A stretch of 35,125 bases of DNA from Kitasatospora aureofaciens (GCF_019192735.1 NZ_JAHTKP010000071.1:1-35125); one strand, 5' to 3'; positions 1 through 8,647 are shown, numbered from the stretch's first letter. Made by a program: numbers and translations. Notes: generated by a model from the sequence alone, not told the origin.

Positions 1-2
1 CG

Positions 3-308
3 CCCGCCCCCCGGACGTCCGCGCCCGCTGCGCCCCCGCCGTCCGCCTCGGCGGCCCCGGCAGCCCCGAGCCCGGCGGTTCCCAGCCCGGTCGTGCCGAG
101 CCCGGTCCGGCCGAGCCCCGCGTGGCCGACCCCGGCGCCGACGCCCGTCTACCACGTGGTGGCGAGCAAGCCCATGGCCGCCCCGCTGCACCACCGGAGC
201 GCCCCGGCCACCACCACGATGCTGCTGGTCACCGTGCCCGCGGTGATCGCGGCGGCGGCGCTGCGCCCGGGTCGTGGCGGCGGCCGAGGCCGCTCCAGCG
301 GGTCCTGA
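3..308 (+). CDS. C-terminal part of a membrane-anchored Pro/Ala-rich protein (5' end outside window)
   Basis: The frame is open from the window edge to TGA at 306-308, so only about the last 101 residues are visible. They form a Pro/Ala/Ser-rich, low-complexity stretch, then a short hydrophobic segment (TTTMLLVTVPAVIAAAAL), then a basic Gly/Arg tail (RPGRGGGRGR). This is the usual C-terminal layout of a Gram-positive surface protein with an extended wall-spanning linker, one membrane helix and a positive-inside tail. No LPxTG-like sortase motif is seen. The ectodomain lies upstream, so function cannot be assigned. The stop codon falls inside a 13-bp direct repeat (301-326). An internal ATG at 93 is unlikely to be the real start because the same composition continues upstream of it. 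Confidence 0.55.
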   Translation, partial: PAPRTSAPAAPPPSASAAPAAPSPAVPSPVVPSPVRPSPAWPTPAPTPVYHVVASKPMAAPLHHRSAPATTTMLLVTVPAVIAAAALRPGRGGGRGRSSGS

Positions 309-347
309 CGGCCGGTCCTGACGATCGCCCGTGAGGGCCTGACGGCC
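301..347. repeat. 13-bp direct repeat spanning a stop codon
   Basis: GGTCCTGACGGCC (301-313) is followed directly by GGTCCTGACGATC (314-326), and a third variant GGGCCTGACGGCC lies at 335-347. The first copy contains the TGA of the upstream gene. The third can fold into a short hairpin (GGGCC, loop TGAC, GGCCC; 335-348) that may act as a weak terminator. Confidence 0.6.
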
Positions 348-361
348 CGAGATCCGGTTCC

Positions 362-393
362 CCGCTCCGAACCGGCTCCGCTCCGAACCGGCC
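362..393. repeat. 16-bp tandem duplication, intergenic
   Basis: Two adjacent copies, 362-377 and 378-393, share the core CCGCTCCGAACCGGC and differ only in the last base. They lie about 80 bp upstream of the DUF4239-like gene, in its likely promoter or leader region. No function is evident. Confidence 0.5.
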
Positions 394-474
394 CCGACCG
401 GGCCCGGACCCGCCGTGTCCGGGTCCGCCTCCGACATCCCCTGTCCCCAAGCCAAGCCAGAGAAGGGAGTCCCC

Positions 475-1251
475 ATGTCCGAATGGGTGGCGTTGGCCAT
501 CGCCATGGCGGCGGCCTGTGCCGTCGTCGTGGCGGTGGTGGTGCTGCGGCATCGCCGGGTGGGCACCGAGAAGAAAGCCGACGAGACTCCGGACGTCATC
601 GAGTACATCACGATGATGATCGGCGTGGTCTACGCGATCGTCCTCGGCCTCGCGATCGCGGGTGTCTGGGAGGCGCGCGGCGCCGCCCAGGACGACGTGT
701 TCCGCGAGGCCCAGTCGCTCCAGGAGGTGAGCGACCGGGCGGTGGTCTACCCGGTCGAGGTCCGCGACAAGATCCGCGCCGACGTGGACGCGTACGTCTC
801 GTACGTGGTCGACGTCGAGTGGAAGTACATGCGCGACCACGGCGCGATCTCCGACAAGGGCACCGAACTGCTGGACAAGGTGCGCGCGGACGTCGCGACC
901 CGGGCGCCGGCGTCCGAGCTGGAGGCGCAGTCCTACCAGCCGATCATGGACCGGATCGGCCAGGCCGACGACGCCCGCAACGCGCGCGGCCAGAACGCCG
1001 GTCCGACCATGCCCGGGGTGGTCTGGTTCGGCCTGGTCGTGGGGGCGATCGTCACCATCGGCATGCTGTTCGCGCTCCAGATCCGGCGTACACCAAGGGA
1101 GTTGATTCTGGCGGGGTGTTTCAGTGCGCTGATCGCCTTCCTGCTGTTCATGATCTGGGACTTCGACGACCCCTTCGGGCGAAGCGTCTCGGTCACCACC
1201 CAGCCGTTCACCGACCTGTTCCCCCAACTCGGGCTCGGCGGCGGGGACTAG
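475..1251 (+). CDS. DUF4239-like membrane protein (bestrophin-like fold)
   Basis: A 258-residue integral membrane protein. The ATG at 475 is chosen because AAGGGAG (463-469) sits 5 nt upstream; the longer frame from 415 has no ribosome site and starts with non-membrane sequence. Hydrophobic segments lie near residues 5-24, 44-64, 183-205 and 212-232. The two pairs are separated by a charged central region of about 115 residues (WEARGAAQDDVFREAQSLQEV onwards), predicted to be helical. This two-helix, soluble helical region, two-helix pattern matches the actinobacterial DUF4239 family, whose role is unknown; a bestrophin-like channel fold has been suggested for it. It appears monocistronic, with a strong terminator just downstream. 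The family call is by recognition and was not checked. Confidence 0.8.
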   Translation: MSEWVALAIAMAAACAVVVAVVVLRHRRVGTEKKADETPDVIEYITMMIGVVYAIVLGLAIAGVWEARGAAQDDVFREAQSLQEVSDRAVVYPVEVRDKIRADVDAYVSYVVDVEWKYMRDHGAISDKGTELLDKVRADVATRAPASELEAQSYQPIMDRIGQADDARNARGQNAGPTMPGVVWFGLVVGAIVTIGMLFALQIRRTPRELILAGCFSALIAFLLFMIWDFDDPFGRSVSVTTQPFTDLFPQLGLGGGD

Positions 1252-1264
1252 GGCTTGCAGTCCT

Positions 1265-1303
1265 GAGGGCCGCGCGGATCGGCGAGCGATCCGCGCGGCC
1301 CTC
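1265..1303 (+). terminator. Rho-independent-type hairpin after the DUF4239-like gene
   Basis: A perfect 17-bp inverted repeat, GAGGGCCGCGCGGATCG (1265-1281) with its complement at 1287-1303, encloses a 5-nt loop (GCGAG). It starts 14 nt after the stop codon. It lacks a T-run, as is common for actinomycete terminators. Confidence 0.85.
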
Positions 1304-1439
1304 TGCCATTATCCGCCGTCAAGAGTGCCCGCGTACTCCCCGTCAGGCATGTCCGCCCGCTGGACCCTTCCCGGTGGCCGCGCCCGGGGGCCGGTAAGTT
1401 GGCCGCTACCGAGCAGGCCCGCCGAACGGAGGACTCGCC

Positions 1440-2087
1440 ATGGACAGCCAGGACTGGGACGACCGCTACGCCGCGACCGAGCTGGTGTGGGGCGCCGAGC
1501 CCAACATGTGGGTGGTCCGCGAACTGACCGGCCGCACCCCAGGCCACGCCCTCGACGTCGCCGCCGGCGAGGGCCGCAACGCCATCTGGCTGGCCGCCCG
1601 GGGCTGGGAGGTCACCGGGCTGGACTTCTCCGCCGTCGCCGTCGAGCGCGCCGAACGGCGCACCGCCGAGCTGCCCGACGAGGTCGCCGACCGGCTCACC
1701 TGGCGGCACGACGACGCCCGCACCTTCGAGCCCCCGGCCGTCGGCTACGACCTCGTCCTGGTCGCCTACCTCCAGGTGCCCGCCCGGGACCGCCGCGCCG
1801 CGCTGCGCCGCGCGGCCGACGCGCTCGCGCCCGGCGGCACCCTGCTGGTGATCGGGCACGACCTGAGCAATCTCACCGAGGGCGTCGGCGGCCCGCAGGA
1901 CCCGCGCGTGCTGTACACCCCGGACGACGTGCTCGCGGACCTCGCCGGCCACGGCCTGCGGACCGTCCGCGCCGAGCGGGTCCACCGCCCGGTCGGCGGC
2001 GAACCGGGGCACAAGGGCGGCGGGGACGGAGGCGGGGGCGGCACGGCCGTGGACGTGCTGGTCCGGCTTGAGCGGGGCGCCGAGTGA
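1440..2087 (+). CDS. class I SAM-dependent methyltransferase (TehB/thiopurine-type)
   Basis: A 215-residue Rossmann-fold methyltransferase. SAM-binding motif I is LDVAAGEGRN (residues 38-47), followed by the acidic end of strand beta2 (VTGLDFS), a DDAR segment at the motif II position, and LAPGGTLLVIGHD (motif III/post-motif). The opening WDDRYAATELVWGAEPN resembles the W-x-x-R-Y...P-N start of small TehB-like methyltransferases, where the substrate is often a toxic metalloid or a small thiol. The substrate here is unknown. The ATG at 1440 has GGAGGA at 1428-1433. The 3' end overlaps the start of the next gene by four bases (GTGA), so the two are probably translationally coupled. A Gly/Asp-rich insert (GEPGHKGGGDGGGGGT) near the C-terminus is an unusual local expansion. 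Confidence 0.88.
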   Translation: MDSQDWDDRYAATELVWGAEPNMWVVRELTGRTPGHALDVAAGEGRNAIWLAARGWEVTGLDFSAVAVERAERRTAELPDEVADRLTWRHDDARTFEPPAVGYDLVLVAYLQVPARDRRAALRRAADALAPGGTLLVIGHDLSNLTEGVGGPQDPRVLYTPDDVLADLAGHGLRTVRAERVHRPVGGEPGHKGGGDGGGGGTAVDVLVRLERGAE

Positions 2088-2752
2088 CCATCGCCCGCAC
2101 GAACTCCACCCGCCGCATGCTCCTCACCGGCCTGATCGCCGCCGTGCCGGTGCTGCTCACCAGTTGCTCATCGAACACGAAGAAGTCGGCCAAGGCGGCG
2201 AACGCGAGCGCCGCCCGGGCGAGCGACCCGGGCGGCGACGCGTTCGTGATGATCATCCGGCACGGCGAGAAGCCGGACGGCAGCCACCCCGGCCTGGACG
2301 AGAACGGCGCCCAGGACGGCAAGTCCCTCACCGAGCGCGGCTGGGCCCGGGCGAAGGCCCTGCCGAAGCTGTTCGAGCCGCCCGTCGCCGGGCTGCGGCG
2401 GCCCGCCCGGATCTTCGCCGCCACCGACCAGGGCCCGCTCGCCGGGGCACACCGGATGCGGCAGACGGTCACCCCGTTGGCCGCCGGGCTCGGGCTGACC
2501 GTCGACACGACCTACGCCGAGTCGCAGGAGACCGCGCTGGCGGGGGCCGCCCTGGCGGGTGCCCAGCCGGTGCTGATCTGCTGGGAGCACTCCCGGATCC
2601 CGCGGATCGTCGAGGCACTCGGCGCGAGCGGCAGCGGTGCGCCGACGGCGTGGCCGGACCGCTTCGATCTGGTCTGGGTGTTCGCCCGGACCGGCGGCGG
2701 CGCCTGGACGTTCCAGGAGGTGCACCAGCACCTGCTGGACGGCGACGCCTGA
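2084..2752 (+). CDS. histidine phosphatase family lipoprotein
   Basis: A 222-residue exported protein starting with the GTG that overlaps the preceding stop codon. The signal peptide carries RR at residues 10-11 and a lipobox LTSC with Cys28 as the lipidation site, so the mature protein should be tethered to the outer face of the membrane. The RHGE motif at 59-62 holds the phospho-accepting His60 typical of the branch-1 histidine phosphatase (phosphoglycerate-mutase-like) fold. The second catalytic His is probably in LICWEHSRIPRI. The substrate cannot be inferred; family members act on sugar phosphates, phytate or phosphoproteins. Coupling to the methyltransferase suggests co-expression, but no obvious pathway links them. 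Confidence 0.85.
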   Translation: MTIARTNSTRRMLLTGLIAAVPVLLTSCSSNTKKSAKAANASAARASDPGGDAFVMIIRHGEKPDGSHPGLDENGAQDGKSLTERGWARAKALPKLFEPPVAGLRRPARIFAATDQGPLAGAHRMRQTVTPLAAGLGLTVDTTYAESQETALAGAALAGAQPVLICWEHSRIPRIVEALGASGSGAPTAWPDRFDLVWVFARTGGGAWTFQEVHQHLLDGDA

Positions 2753-2827
2753 GCGCGGGCCGGGGGCCGCACCGTCTGTCCATCTCCCGTCCACATTCCT
2801 GAGCATGCTTCAACTAGGTTGATGCGT

Positions 2828-3892
2828 ATGAGGATTCGTACGATGATTGCCGCCTCGGCCGCCGCGGCGGTGCTGGTCACCGGATGCAGCAGCTCCGGTT
2901 CGGATGACGGGCCGGACCCCGACCGGACCCGCGCCGCACCGACCGGAGGGGCCCCCACCGGCGGGGCCCCGGCCGGGGAGCGCCGCGCCGACGGCGCCGA
3001 GCTGCTCTACCGCGCCGAGGGGAAGAGAAGCGCGCAGAACCCGGCCTTCGCCCCCGACGGCGGTTCGATGCTGATGACCGAGTTCGCCGAGGGCTACAAC
3101 AAGGGCGCCGCCGCCCTCGGGGTGCTGCCGCTGGAGGGCGACCGCACGCTGAAGAAGGTGCTGGAGGACCCGGACAAGGCCGCGGTCAACCTCCCGGGCA
3201 CCAGCTGGAACGCCGCCGCCGGCGCGTTCACCTTCGCCACCGACCGGGACTCCGGGCACGACGAGGTCTGGACGATGAAGCCGGGCGGCAGCCCCGAGCG
3301 GGTGACCACCCACGACGACAACAGCGGCTTCAACGAGCCGAGTTTCTCCCCGGACGGCGAGTGGATCGTCTTCCAGCAGAGCTGGGAGCCCGAGCATGCC
3401 TCCGTGCAGGGCGACAGCGCCGAGCAGGACTCGATCTGGAAGATCCGCAAGAGCGGCGGCGCGCCGGTGAGGCTGGTCGACGGCAAGGGCACGAAGACCG
3501 ACAACCGGCAGCCCAACTGGTCCCCGAAGGGCGACCGGATCGTCTTCCAGCGGCGCACCAGCGGCAGCGAGAGCTGGGCACTGTGGACCGTCGACGCGGA
3601 CGGCACCGGTCTGCGCAAAGTCACCGACTCGCCCGGCGAGCACACGGATCCGACCTGGTCGCCGGACGGCCGCTTCCTGGTCTTCTCGTCCAACCTCGGC
3701 AACCTGGAGAACGCCCAGATCTTCGTGGTCCCTGCGGACGGAGGGCAACCCGTCCGGGTGACCAGGAACGACGGCTCCTACGACGGAGCGCCGAGCTGGT
3801 CCCCGGACGGGCAGTGGATCGCCTTCGAGTCGTCGCCGGGCAGCGAGTCGAACCCGGCCTCGCTCTGGCGGATCGCCGCGCCCAAGCTCTGA
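2828..3892 (+). CDS. TolB-like six-bladed beta-propeller (PD40) lipoprotein
   Basis: A 354-residue secreted lipoprotein. The signal sequence ends in VTGC, making Cys20 the lipidation site, and a disordered Ser/Pro/Gly linker follows. At least five PD40/TolB repeats are readable: PAFAPDGGS (near 73), PSFSPDGEW (171), PNWSPKGDR (229), PTWSPDGRF (275) and PSWSPDGQW (322). Such propellers are scaffolds for protein or sugar binding, and the ligand is unknown. I choose ATG 2828 because a TAGGTT box (2815-2820) sits 7 nt upstream, the leaderless spacing seen elsewhere in this window. ATG 2822 and TTG 2819 are in-frame alternatives. The stop codon lies within a 13-bp direct repeat. Confidence 0.85.
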   Translation: MRIRTMIAASAAAAVLVTGCSSSGSDDGPDPDRTRAAPTGGAPTGGAPAGERRADGAELLYRAEGKRSAQNPAFAPDGGSMLMTEFAEGYNKGAAALGVLPLEGDRTLKKVLEDPDKAAVNLPGTSWNAAAGAFTFATDRDSGHDEVWTMKPGGSPERVTTHDDNSGFNEPSFSPDGEWIVFQQSWEPEHASVQGDSAEQDSIWKIRKSGGAPVRLVDGKGTKTDNRQPNWSPKGDRIVFQRRTSGSESWALWTVDADGTGLRKVTDSPGEHTDPTWSPDGRFLVFSSNLGNLENAQIFVVPADGGQPVRVTRNDGSYDGAPSWSPDGQWIAFESSPGSESNPASLWRIAAPKL

Positions 3893-3910
3893 GCCCGAGC
3901 TCTGGGCCCG
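3885..3910. repeat. 13-bp direct repeat spanning a stop codon
   Basis: AGCTCTGAGCCCG (3885-3897) is followed immediately by AGCTCTGGGCCCG (3898-3910), 12 of 13 identical. The first copy contains the TGA of the beta-propeller gene. The repeat fills the 23-bp gap before the convergent glycosidase-like gene. Confidence 0.6.
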
Positions 3911-3915
3911 GGCGG

Positions 3916-6126
3916 CTACTGCGTCGAGACCGTCACGAGCGAGTACTGGACGACGGTCAGCGGCACACTGACCGTCGTCCCGGTGGCGGTGTACGGGACG
4001 GGCTTGGGCGCCGGGTCGGTGCCGTCCGGCGTGGCGACCGTGACGGCGGTGACCGCGGTGTCGGCAGGAAGCGTGTACGAGAGCGTGCAGTTGGCCGGGG
4101 TGGTGCGGTAGTCGGCCGGGCTGTCGCCGAAGTTGGTGAAGTTCACCAGGTGGACGACGATGTCGCCGCCCAGCACGCGGGCCTCCAGGTGGATCCGCCG
4201 GTCGCCGGTCAGGGTGACGGCCGGCGGTGCGGACTGCCGTACCGGCGCGAGCAGTTGGTCGACGGAGGCCTGGTCGGTGGTGGTGAGGTAGCTGAGTCCG
4301 GGCAGGGACTGGACGTACCAGCAGGTGCCGGTGCCGAAGGTGGTCTTCCTGCTCGCCGGAAGCGGGTCGGCCTTCTTCAGGCCGAGGACGTCCGAGAGCG
4401 CGAACTCCGCGCGCGGGGTGCCGAATTGGTCGAGAGCGGTGGGAGCCAGGCCGGTGATGAGGACCGTCCCGCCGCCCTGGACGTAGCCGCGGATCAGGTC
4501 GGCCTCGGCGTCCGCCACCGCCTGGAGGTTGGGCAGCAGGACCACTTTGAACCGGCCCAGGTCGGCGTCCGCCAGGCCGGGGCTGGTGATCGTGTCGAAC
4601 GGGACGTGCGCGTACACGAGCGCCTTGACGGTGCCCCGGAACTCGCCGAGCCACGGCATCGAGGCGCAGCTCGACCTGGAGCTTCCGGCCCACCAATCGG
4701 GCACACTAGCAGGTGGGTTGGCGTTGAAGTACGTGCCGCTGCCGGAGCCGGCCGTGGGGCTCACGTAGTCGCGCGAGGCGGTGGAGTGGTACACGCCGAC
4801 GTCGGCCGGCGAGGCGGCGTCGAAGATCCGTGCCTGGTTCGCCTGGACGAAGCCGAACATCCGGGTGCGCATGGCCGCGTCGACGCCCGCGTTCTTGTAC
4901 GGGGTCTTCACCTCGTACGGGTTGCAGCCCGTCGCGAGCAGCTCGGCCATCACCTGGGAGGCGTCGTCGGCCTGCCAGCCGTACGAGAACGCCCAGGCGG
5001 GCTTGGTGCCGCCGGCGGCCCGGGCGTACTTGAGCATGGAGATCAGGCAGGTCCAGTCGGTGGCGGTGGCGTGCCGCATGCCGTCGAAGTTGGCGAGCAC
5101 GTCCACCTCCCAGACCTGGGTGGTCGCGTTGTCCGTCCGGCGCAGGTAGCCGCCGTCGAGGCCGGTGAGGGTGGCGTAGCGGTGGTCGAGCGGCACGGTC
5201 TCGGAGAACGTCAGCAGGTTCGGGTTGACGGAGCGGCCGGCGGCGGCGATGTCGAGCTGGAACTGGAGCAGGTTGCGGTGGCGCCACTCGACGTACCGGC
5301 GGAATGCGGGGTCGTTGTCGTCGGCGGCCTTGGGGACGTCCAGGCCAGTGTCGGCCTTGAAGGCGGCGGCGCCCCAGGTGGAGGCGTCGCACCAGGAGAG
5401 GACGCCGTCGAAGTAGAGCGGCAGGTCCGGCCAGATGCCGTCGACGCCGGTGCCGGCGAGCAGCTTGATCCGCTTGAGGTAGTAGTCCCGCCAGGGGGAG
5501 TTGGGGCTGAGCCAGACGCTCTCGTCGCCCGGGCCGACCCAGATGACGACGCTGCCGTAGAACACGTTGGGCCTGCCGTCGAGCGAGCGTTGGACCCAGG
5601 CACCGCCCTCGCCGTTCTTGTAGAAGGAGGGGCCCTTCTCGCCGCCGGGCGAGATCACCTCCAGCGACGGGTAGTACACGACGACCTTCAGGCCGGCGGC
5701 GTGGGCCTTGTCCACGTAGGTCTTCACCAGGGCCAGGTGGGCGGTGAAGTCGGCGTCGGTGAGCCAGTCGGACAGGATGGTGTCGAGCTCGATCACGCTG
5801 ACGTTCTGGGCCCTCAGGGCGTCGATGCCGGCCTGCATGTCGGCGGTGCCCTGGAAGGTGCCGTCGGCGACGCGGGCGTAGCGGGCCCACTCAGGCCAGG
5901 GCGGCGGCGGAGCTTGGTCGGTCGGGGAAACGGTGGGGGTGGTGGTGGCGGTCGGCCCCGCCGCAGAGGCGGCGGTCGGCGCGGCGGCCCGGGCGGGGCC
6001 GGCCAGCAGGCGGGCGGCGGCGACGGCGCCACCGGCGCCCAGGCCCGCGCGCAGCAGCCGGCGGCGGCCGATGCGGCCGGTGGCGGAGCCCGGTACCGCC
6101 GGTGTTCTTCTCTCGAAATCGGACAT
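3916..6126 (-). CDS. Tat-exported glycoside-hydrolase-like protein, paralogue A
   Basis: A 736-residue protein. ATG at 6126 is chosen because GAGGGG lies just upstream on the minus strand. Residues 18-50 form a twin-arginine signal (GRIGRRRLLRAGLGAGG, ending ARAAA). Residues ~80-400 look like a TIM-barrel glycosidase (ELDTILSDW, VVVYYPSLEVISPGGE, GIWPDLPLYFDG, SETVPLDHRY). Residues ~520-560 resemble the glutamine-amidotransferase-like trimerisation domain of GH42 beta-galactosidases (VVLLPNLQAVADAE...GGGTVLITG), and a beta-sandwich ends the chain. I cannot assign the catalytic acids or the GH family with certainty; an extracellular polysaccharide-degrading role is inference. It is a close paralogue of the next gene upstream, roughly three quarters identical by eye, so this is a tandem duplication. 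The stop is 23 bp from a convergent gene. Confidence 0.8.
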   Translation of the reverse strand: MSDFERRTPAVPGSATGRIGRRRLLRAGLGAGGAVAAARLLAGPARAAAPTAASAAGPTATTTPTVSPTDQAPPPPWPEWARYARVADGTFQGTADMQAGIDALRAQNVSVIELDTILSDWLTDADFTAHLALVKTYVDKAHAAGLKVVVYYPSLEVISPGGEKGPSFYKNGEGGAWVQRSLDGRPNVFYGSVVIWVGPGDESVWLSPNSPWRDYYLKRIKLLAGTGVDGIWPDLPLYFDGVLSWCDASTWGAAAFKADTGLDVPKAADDNDPAFRRYVEWRHRNLLQFQLDIAAAGRSVNPNLLTFSETVPLDHRYATLTGLDGGYLRRTDNATTQVWEVDVLANFDGMRHATATDWTCLISMLKYARAAGGTKPAWAFSYGWQADDASQVMAELLATGCNPYEVKTPYKNAGVDAAMRTRMFGFVQANQARIFDAASPADVGVYHSTASRDYVSPTAGSGSGTYFNANPPASVPDWWAGSSRSSCASMPWLGEFRGTVKALVYAHVPFDTITSPGLADADLGRFKVVLLPNLQAVADAEADLIRGYVQGGGTVLITGLAPTALDQFGTPRAEFALSDVLGLKKADPLPASRKTTFGTGTCWYVQSLPGLSYLTTTDQASVDQLLAPVRQSAPPAVTLTGDRRIHLEARVLGGDIVVHLVNFTNFGDSPADYRTTPANCTLSYTLPADTAVTAVTVATPDGTDPAPKPVPYTATGTTVSVPLTVVQYSLVTVSTQ

Positions 6127-6224
6127 GGCTGTCCCCTCGGCATGAATGGCATGTCGCGAATGAAACGGAGGAGGATCACGCGGAGGAGCCGTCATCCGCA
6201 CCTGCGGGCTCTCTCGGCGATCAG

Positions 6225-6230
6225 ACCCTA
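6225..6230 (-). promoter_or_regulatory. putative -10 element of paralogue A (TAGGGT)
   Basis: On the minus strand this reads TAGGGT within CTTAGGGTC, about 100 nt before the start codon. The same CTTAGGGTC occurs at the equivalent place before paralogue B (8739-8744). No convincing -35 is visible. Confidence 0.45.
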
Positions 6231-6272
6231 AGCCTCAGTGATCCCGGTTCGGTTAGACACCATTGACAGGCT

Positions 6273-6288
6273 TACGTCAGACGTCCGA
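6273..6288 (-). promoter_or_regulatory. conserved upstream box shared with paralogue B
   Basis: TACGTCAGACGTCCGA here matches TACGCCAGACGTCCGA at 8786-8801 in 15 of 16 positions. It lies 47 bp (6278 core) upstream of the putative -10, against 46 bp in the other copy. The surrounding DNA has diverged, so selective retention suggests a regulator-binding site. Confidence 0.5.
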
Positions 6289-6369
6289 TCACCCCGGCTC
6301 GCCGCTGCGTGATCGGAATCGCACCCGCGCCGCTCGCAAGATCGGCCGATGGGTGGTTGACATGCCGAG

Positions 6370-6400
6370 GGGCCGGTCCCGAGGGGTTCGGGACCGGCCC
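6370..6400 (-). terminator. hairpin terminator after paralogue B
   Basis: A 13-bp perfect stem, GGGCCGGTCCCGA (6370-6382) with its complement at 6388-6400, and a 5-nt loop. It begins about 50 nt beyond the stop codon of paralogue B on the minus strand. The 6127-6451 gap otherwise holds only the promoter of paralogue A; no gene is seen. Confidence 0.8.
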
Positions 6401-6451
6401 TGTGCCGGTGAACTCCGGGCTCTGCCCGGTGAAGTGTTTGTGCGAGCGCCG

Positions 6452-8647
6452 CTACTGGACCGTCATGGTGACCAGGGAGTACTGCACGACGGTCAGCGGC
6501 ACGCTGACCGTGGATCCGGTGACGGTGTACGGCACCGGCTTGGGCGTCGGGTCGGTGCCGTCGGGCGTGGCGACGGTGACGGCGGCGACGGTGACACCGG
6601 CCGGGAGGGCGTACGAGAGTGTGCAGTTGGCGGGCGTGGTGCGGAAGTCGGCCTGGGTGTCGCCGAAGTTGGTGAAGTTCACCAGGTGGACGACGGTGTC
6701 GTTGCCCAGCCGGCGGGCCTCCAGGAAGATCCGCCGGTCCCCGGCGAGCGTGACGGCCGGCGGCGCGGACTGCCGTACGGGAGTGAGGAGTTGGTCGGCG
6801 GAGGCCTGGTCGGTGGTGGTGAGGTAGCTGCGTCCGGGCAGGGACTGGACGTACCAGCAGGTGCCGGCGCCGTACGCGTTCTGCCCGGTGGCCGGCAGCG
6901 GGTCGGCCCTCCGCAGGCCGAGCACGTCCGAGAGGGCGAACTCGGCGCGCCGGCCGCCCAGTTCGTCCATCCCGGTGGGGTTCGGCCCGGTGATCACGAC
7001 CGTTCCGCCGGCCGACACGAAGCCGCGCAGGACGGCCGCCTCCGCGTCCGAGACCGCCTGGAGGTTGGGCAGCAGCAGCACCTTGAACCGGGCCAGGTCG
7101 GCGGCCGTCAGGCCGGGGCTGGTCACGGTCTCGAACGGGACGTGTCCGTAGACCAGCGCCTTGACGGTGCCCCGGAACTCGCCGAGCCACGGCATCGAGG
7201 CGCAGCTCATCGCGGGTTGGCCGCCGCCCCACCAGTCCGTGACTCCGGCCGGGGGAGTCACGGAGACGTACATCCCGTTGCCCTCGGTCGGGCTCACGTA
7301 GTCCCGGGAGGCGCTGGAGTGGTAGACGCCGACCTGGGCCAGTGAGGCGGCGTCGAAGATCCGCTCCTGGTTGGCCCGGACGAAGCCGTACACCCGGGTG
7401 CGCATGGCCGCGTCGACGCCCGCGTTCTTGTACGGGGTCTTCACCTCGTACGGGTTGCAGCCGGTGGCGATCACTTGGGACAGCACCAGCGAGGCGTCGT
7501 CCGGCTGCCAGCCGTAGGAGAACGCCCAGGCGGGCCTGCTGCCGCTGGCCGCCCGGGCGTACTTGTACATCGAGATCAGGCAGATCCAGTCGGAGGCGGT
7601 GGCGTGGCGCATGCCGTCGTAGTTGCCGAGGATGTCCACCTCCCAGACCTGGCTGATGCCGGCGTCGGCCTGGCGCAGGTAGGCACCGTCCAGGCCGATC
7701 GAGGTGGCGTAGCGGTAGTCCATCGAGACGGTCTCGGAGAAGATGACGACGGCCGGGTTGACGGACCGGGCGGCGGCGGCGATGTCGAGCTGCCACTGAT
7801 TGAGGTTGCGGTGGCGCCACTCGACGTAGCGGCGGAAGACCGGGTCGCCGTAGTCGGCCGCCTTCGGCAGGTCGAGGCCGGTGTCGGCCTTGAAGGCGGC
7901 CACGCCCCAGGTCGAGGCGTCGCACCAGGAGAGCACGCCGTCGAAGTAGATCGGGACGTCCGGCCAGATCGCGTCCACACCGGTGGCGGCGAGCAGCTTG
8001 ATGCGGTTCAGGTAGTAGTCCCGCCAGGGGGAGTTGGGGCTGACCCAGACGCTCTCGTCGCCCGGATTGAGCCAGACCACGAGGCTGCCGTAGAAGACGT
8101 TCGGCTTGCCGTCGAGGGAGCGTTGGACCCAGGCGCCGCCCTGGTCGTTCTTGTAGAAGGAGGGGCCGTTCTCGCCGCCGGGCGAGATCACCTCCAGGGA
8201 CGGGTAGTACATGACGACCTTCAGACCGGCGGCGTGCGCGAGGCCGGTGAAGGTCTTCACCTGGTCCATGTGGGCGGCGAACTCGGCGTCGGTGTGCCAG
8301 TCGGACAGGATCGTGTCGAGCTCGATGACGCTGACGTTCTGGGCCTTGAGCGTGTCGACGGTGGCCTGCATGTCGGCGAGTTCGTTGAACGTGCCGTCGG
8401 CGAGCCGGGCGTGGCGGGCCCAGTCGGGCCAGGGCTGTGCCGCAGCGGGGGCGGCGAGCGGGGCGACAGCGGCGGCAGGGCCCGACGCGGAGGCGCCGGT
8501 GGACGGCCCGGCGGCCCAGGCCTGGCCGGGCAGGAGGCGGACGGCGGCGACGGCGCCGCCCGCGCCGAGGCCCGCCCGCAGCAGACGGCGGCGGCCGATG
8601 CGTGAGGTGGTGTCGGGAGCGGCCGGTGTTCCTTCGTGCTCGGACAT
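6452..8647 (-). CDS. Tat-exported glycoside-hydrolase-like protein, paralogue B
   Basis: A 731-residue protein, collinear with paralogue A over its whole length. ATG at 8647 is preceded on the minus strand by GGGGGGACC; an upstream ATG at 8680 lacks a ribosome site. The twin-arginine signal is SRIGRRRLLRAGLGAGG with Arg19-21. The barrel-like region carries the same landmarks (SVIELDTILSDW, EVISPGGENGPSFYKN, AIWPDVPIYFDG). The GH42-type trimerisation segment (VLLLPNLQAVSDAEAAVL) is near residues 519-552. The closing beta-sandwich region (HLVNFTNFGDTQADFRTTP) is the most conserved stretch between the two copies; the Ala/Pro-rich linker after the signal peptide is the least. Each copy has its own promoter box and the two are separated by a terminator, so they can be expressed independently. 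The substrate is unknown. Confidence 0.8.
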   Translation of the reverse strand: MSEHEGTPAAPDTTSRIGRRRLLRAGLGAGGAVAAVRLLPGQAWAAGPSTGASASGPAAAVAPLAAPAAAQPWPDWARHARLADGTFNELADMQATVDTLKAQNVSVIELDTILSDWHTDAEFAAHMDQVKTFTGLAHAAGLKVVMYYPSLEVISPGGENGPSFYKNDQGGAWVQRSLDGKPNVFYGSLVVWLNPGDESVWVSPNSPWRDYYLNRIKLLAATGVDAIWPDVPIYFDGVLSWCDASTWGVAAFKADTGLDLPKAADYGDPVFRRYVEWRHRNLNQWQLDIAAAARSVNPAVVIFSETVSMDYRYATSIGLDGAYLRQADAGISQVWEVDILGNYDGMRHATASDWICLISMYKYARAASGSRPAWAFSYGWQPDDASLVLSQVIATGCNPYEVKTPYKNAGVDAAMRTRVYGFVRANQERIFDAASLAQVGVYHSSASRDYVSPTEGNGMYVSVTPPAGVTDWWGGGQPAMSCASMPWLGEFRGTVKALVYGHVPFETVTSPGLTAADLARFKVLLLPNLQAVSDAEAAVLRGFVSAGGTVVITGPNPTGMDELGGRRAEFALSDVLGLRRADPLPATGQNAYGAGTCWYVQSLPGRSYLTTTDQASADQLLTPVRQSAPPAVTLAGDRRIFLEARRLGNDTVVHLVNFTNFGDTQADFRTTPANCTLSYALPAGVTVAAVTVATPDGTDPTPKPVPYTVTGSTVSVPLTVVQYSLVTMTVQ

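Noticed and set aside
3361..6231. 956-codon plus-strand frame opposite the first glycosidase-like gene
   Set aside because: Translation is compositionally biased Gly/Arg/Val with no motifs. It is the antisense shadow of a well-supported minus-strand gene and of the beta-propeller gene.
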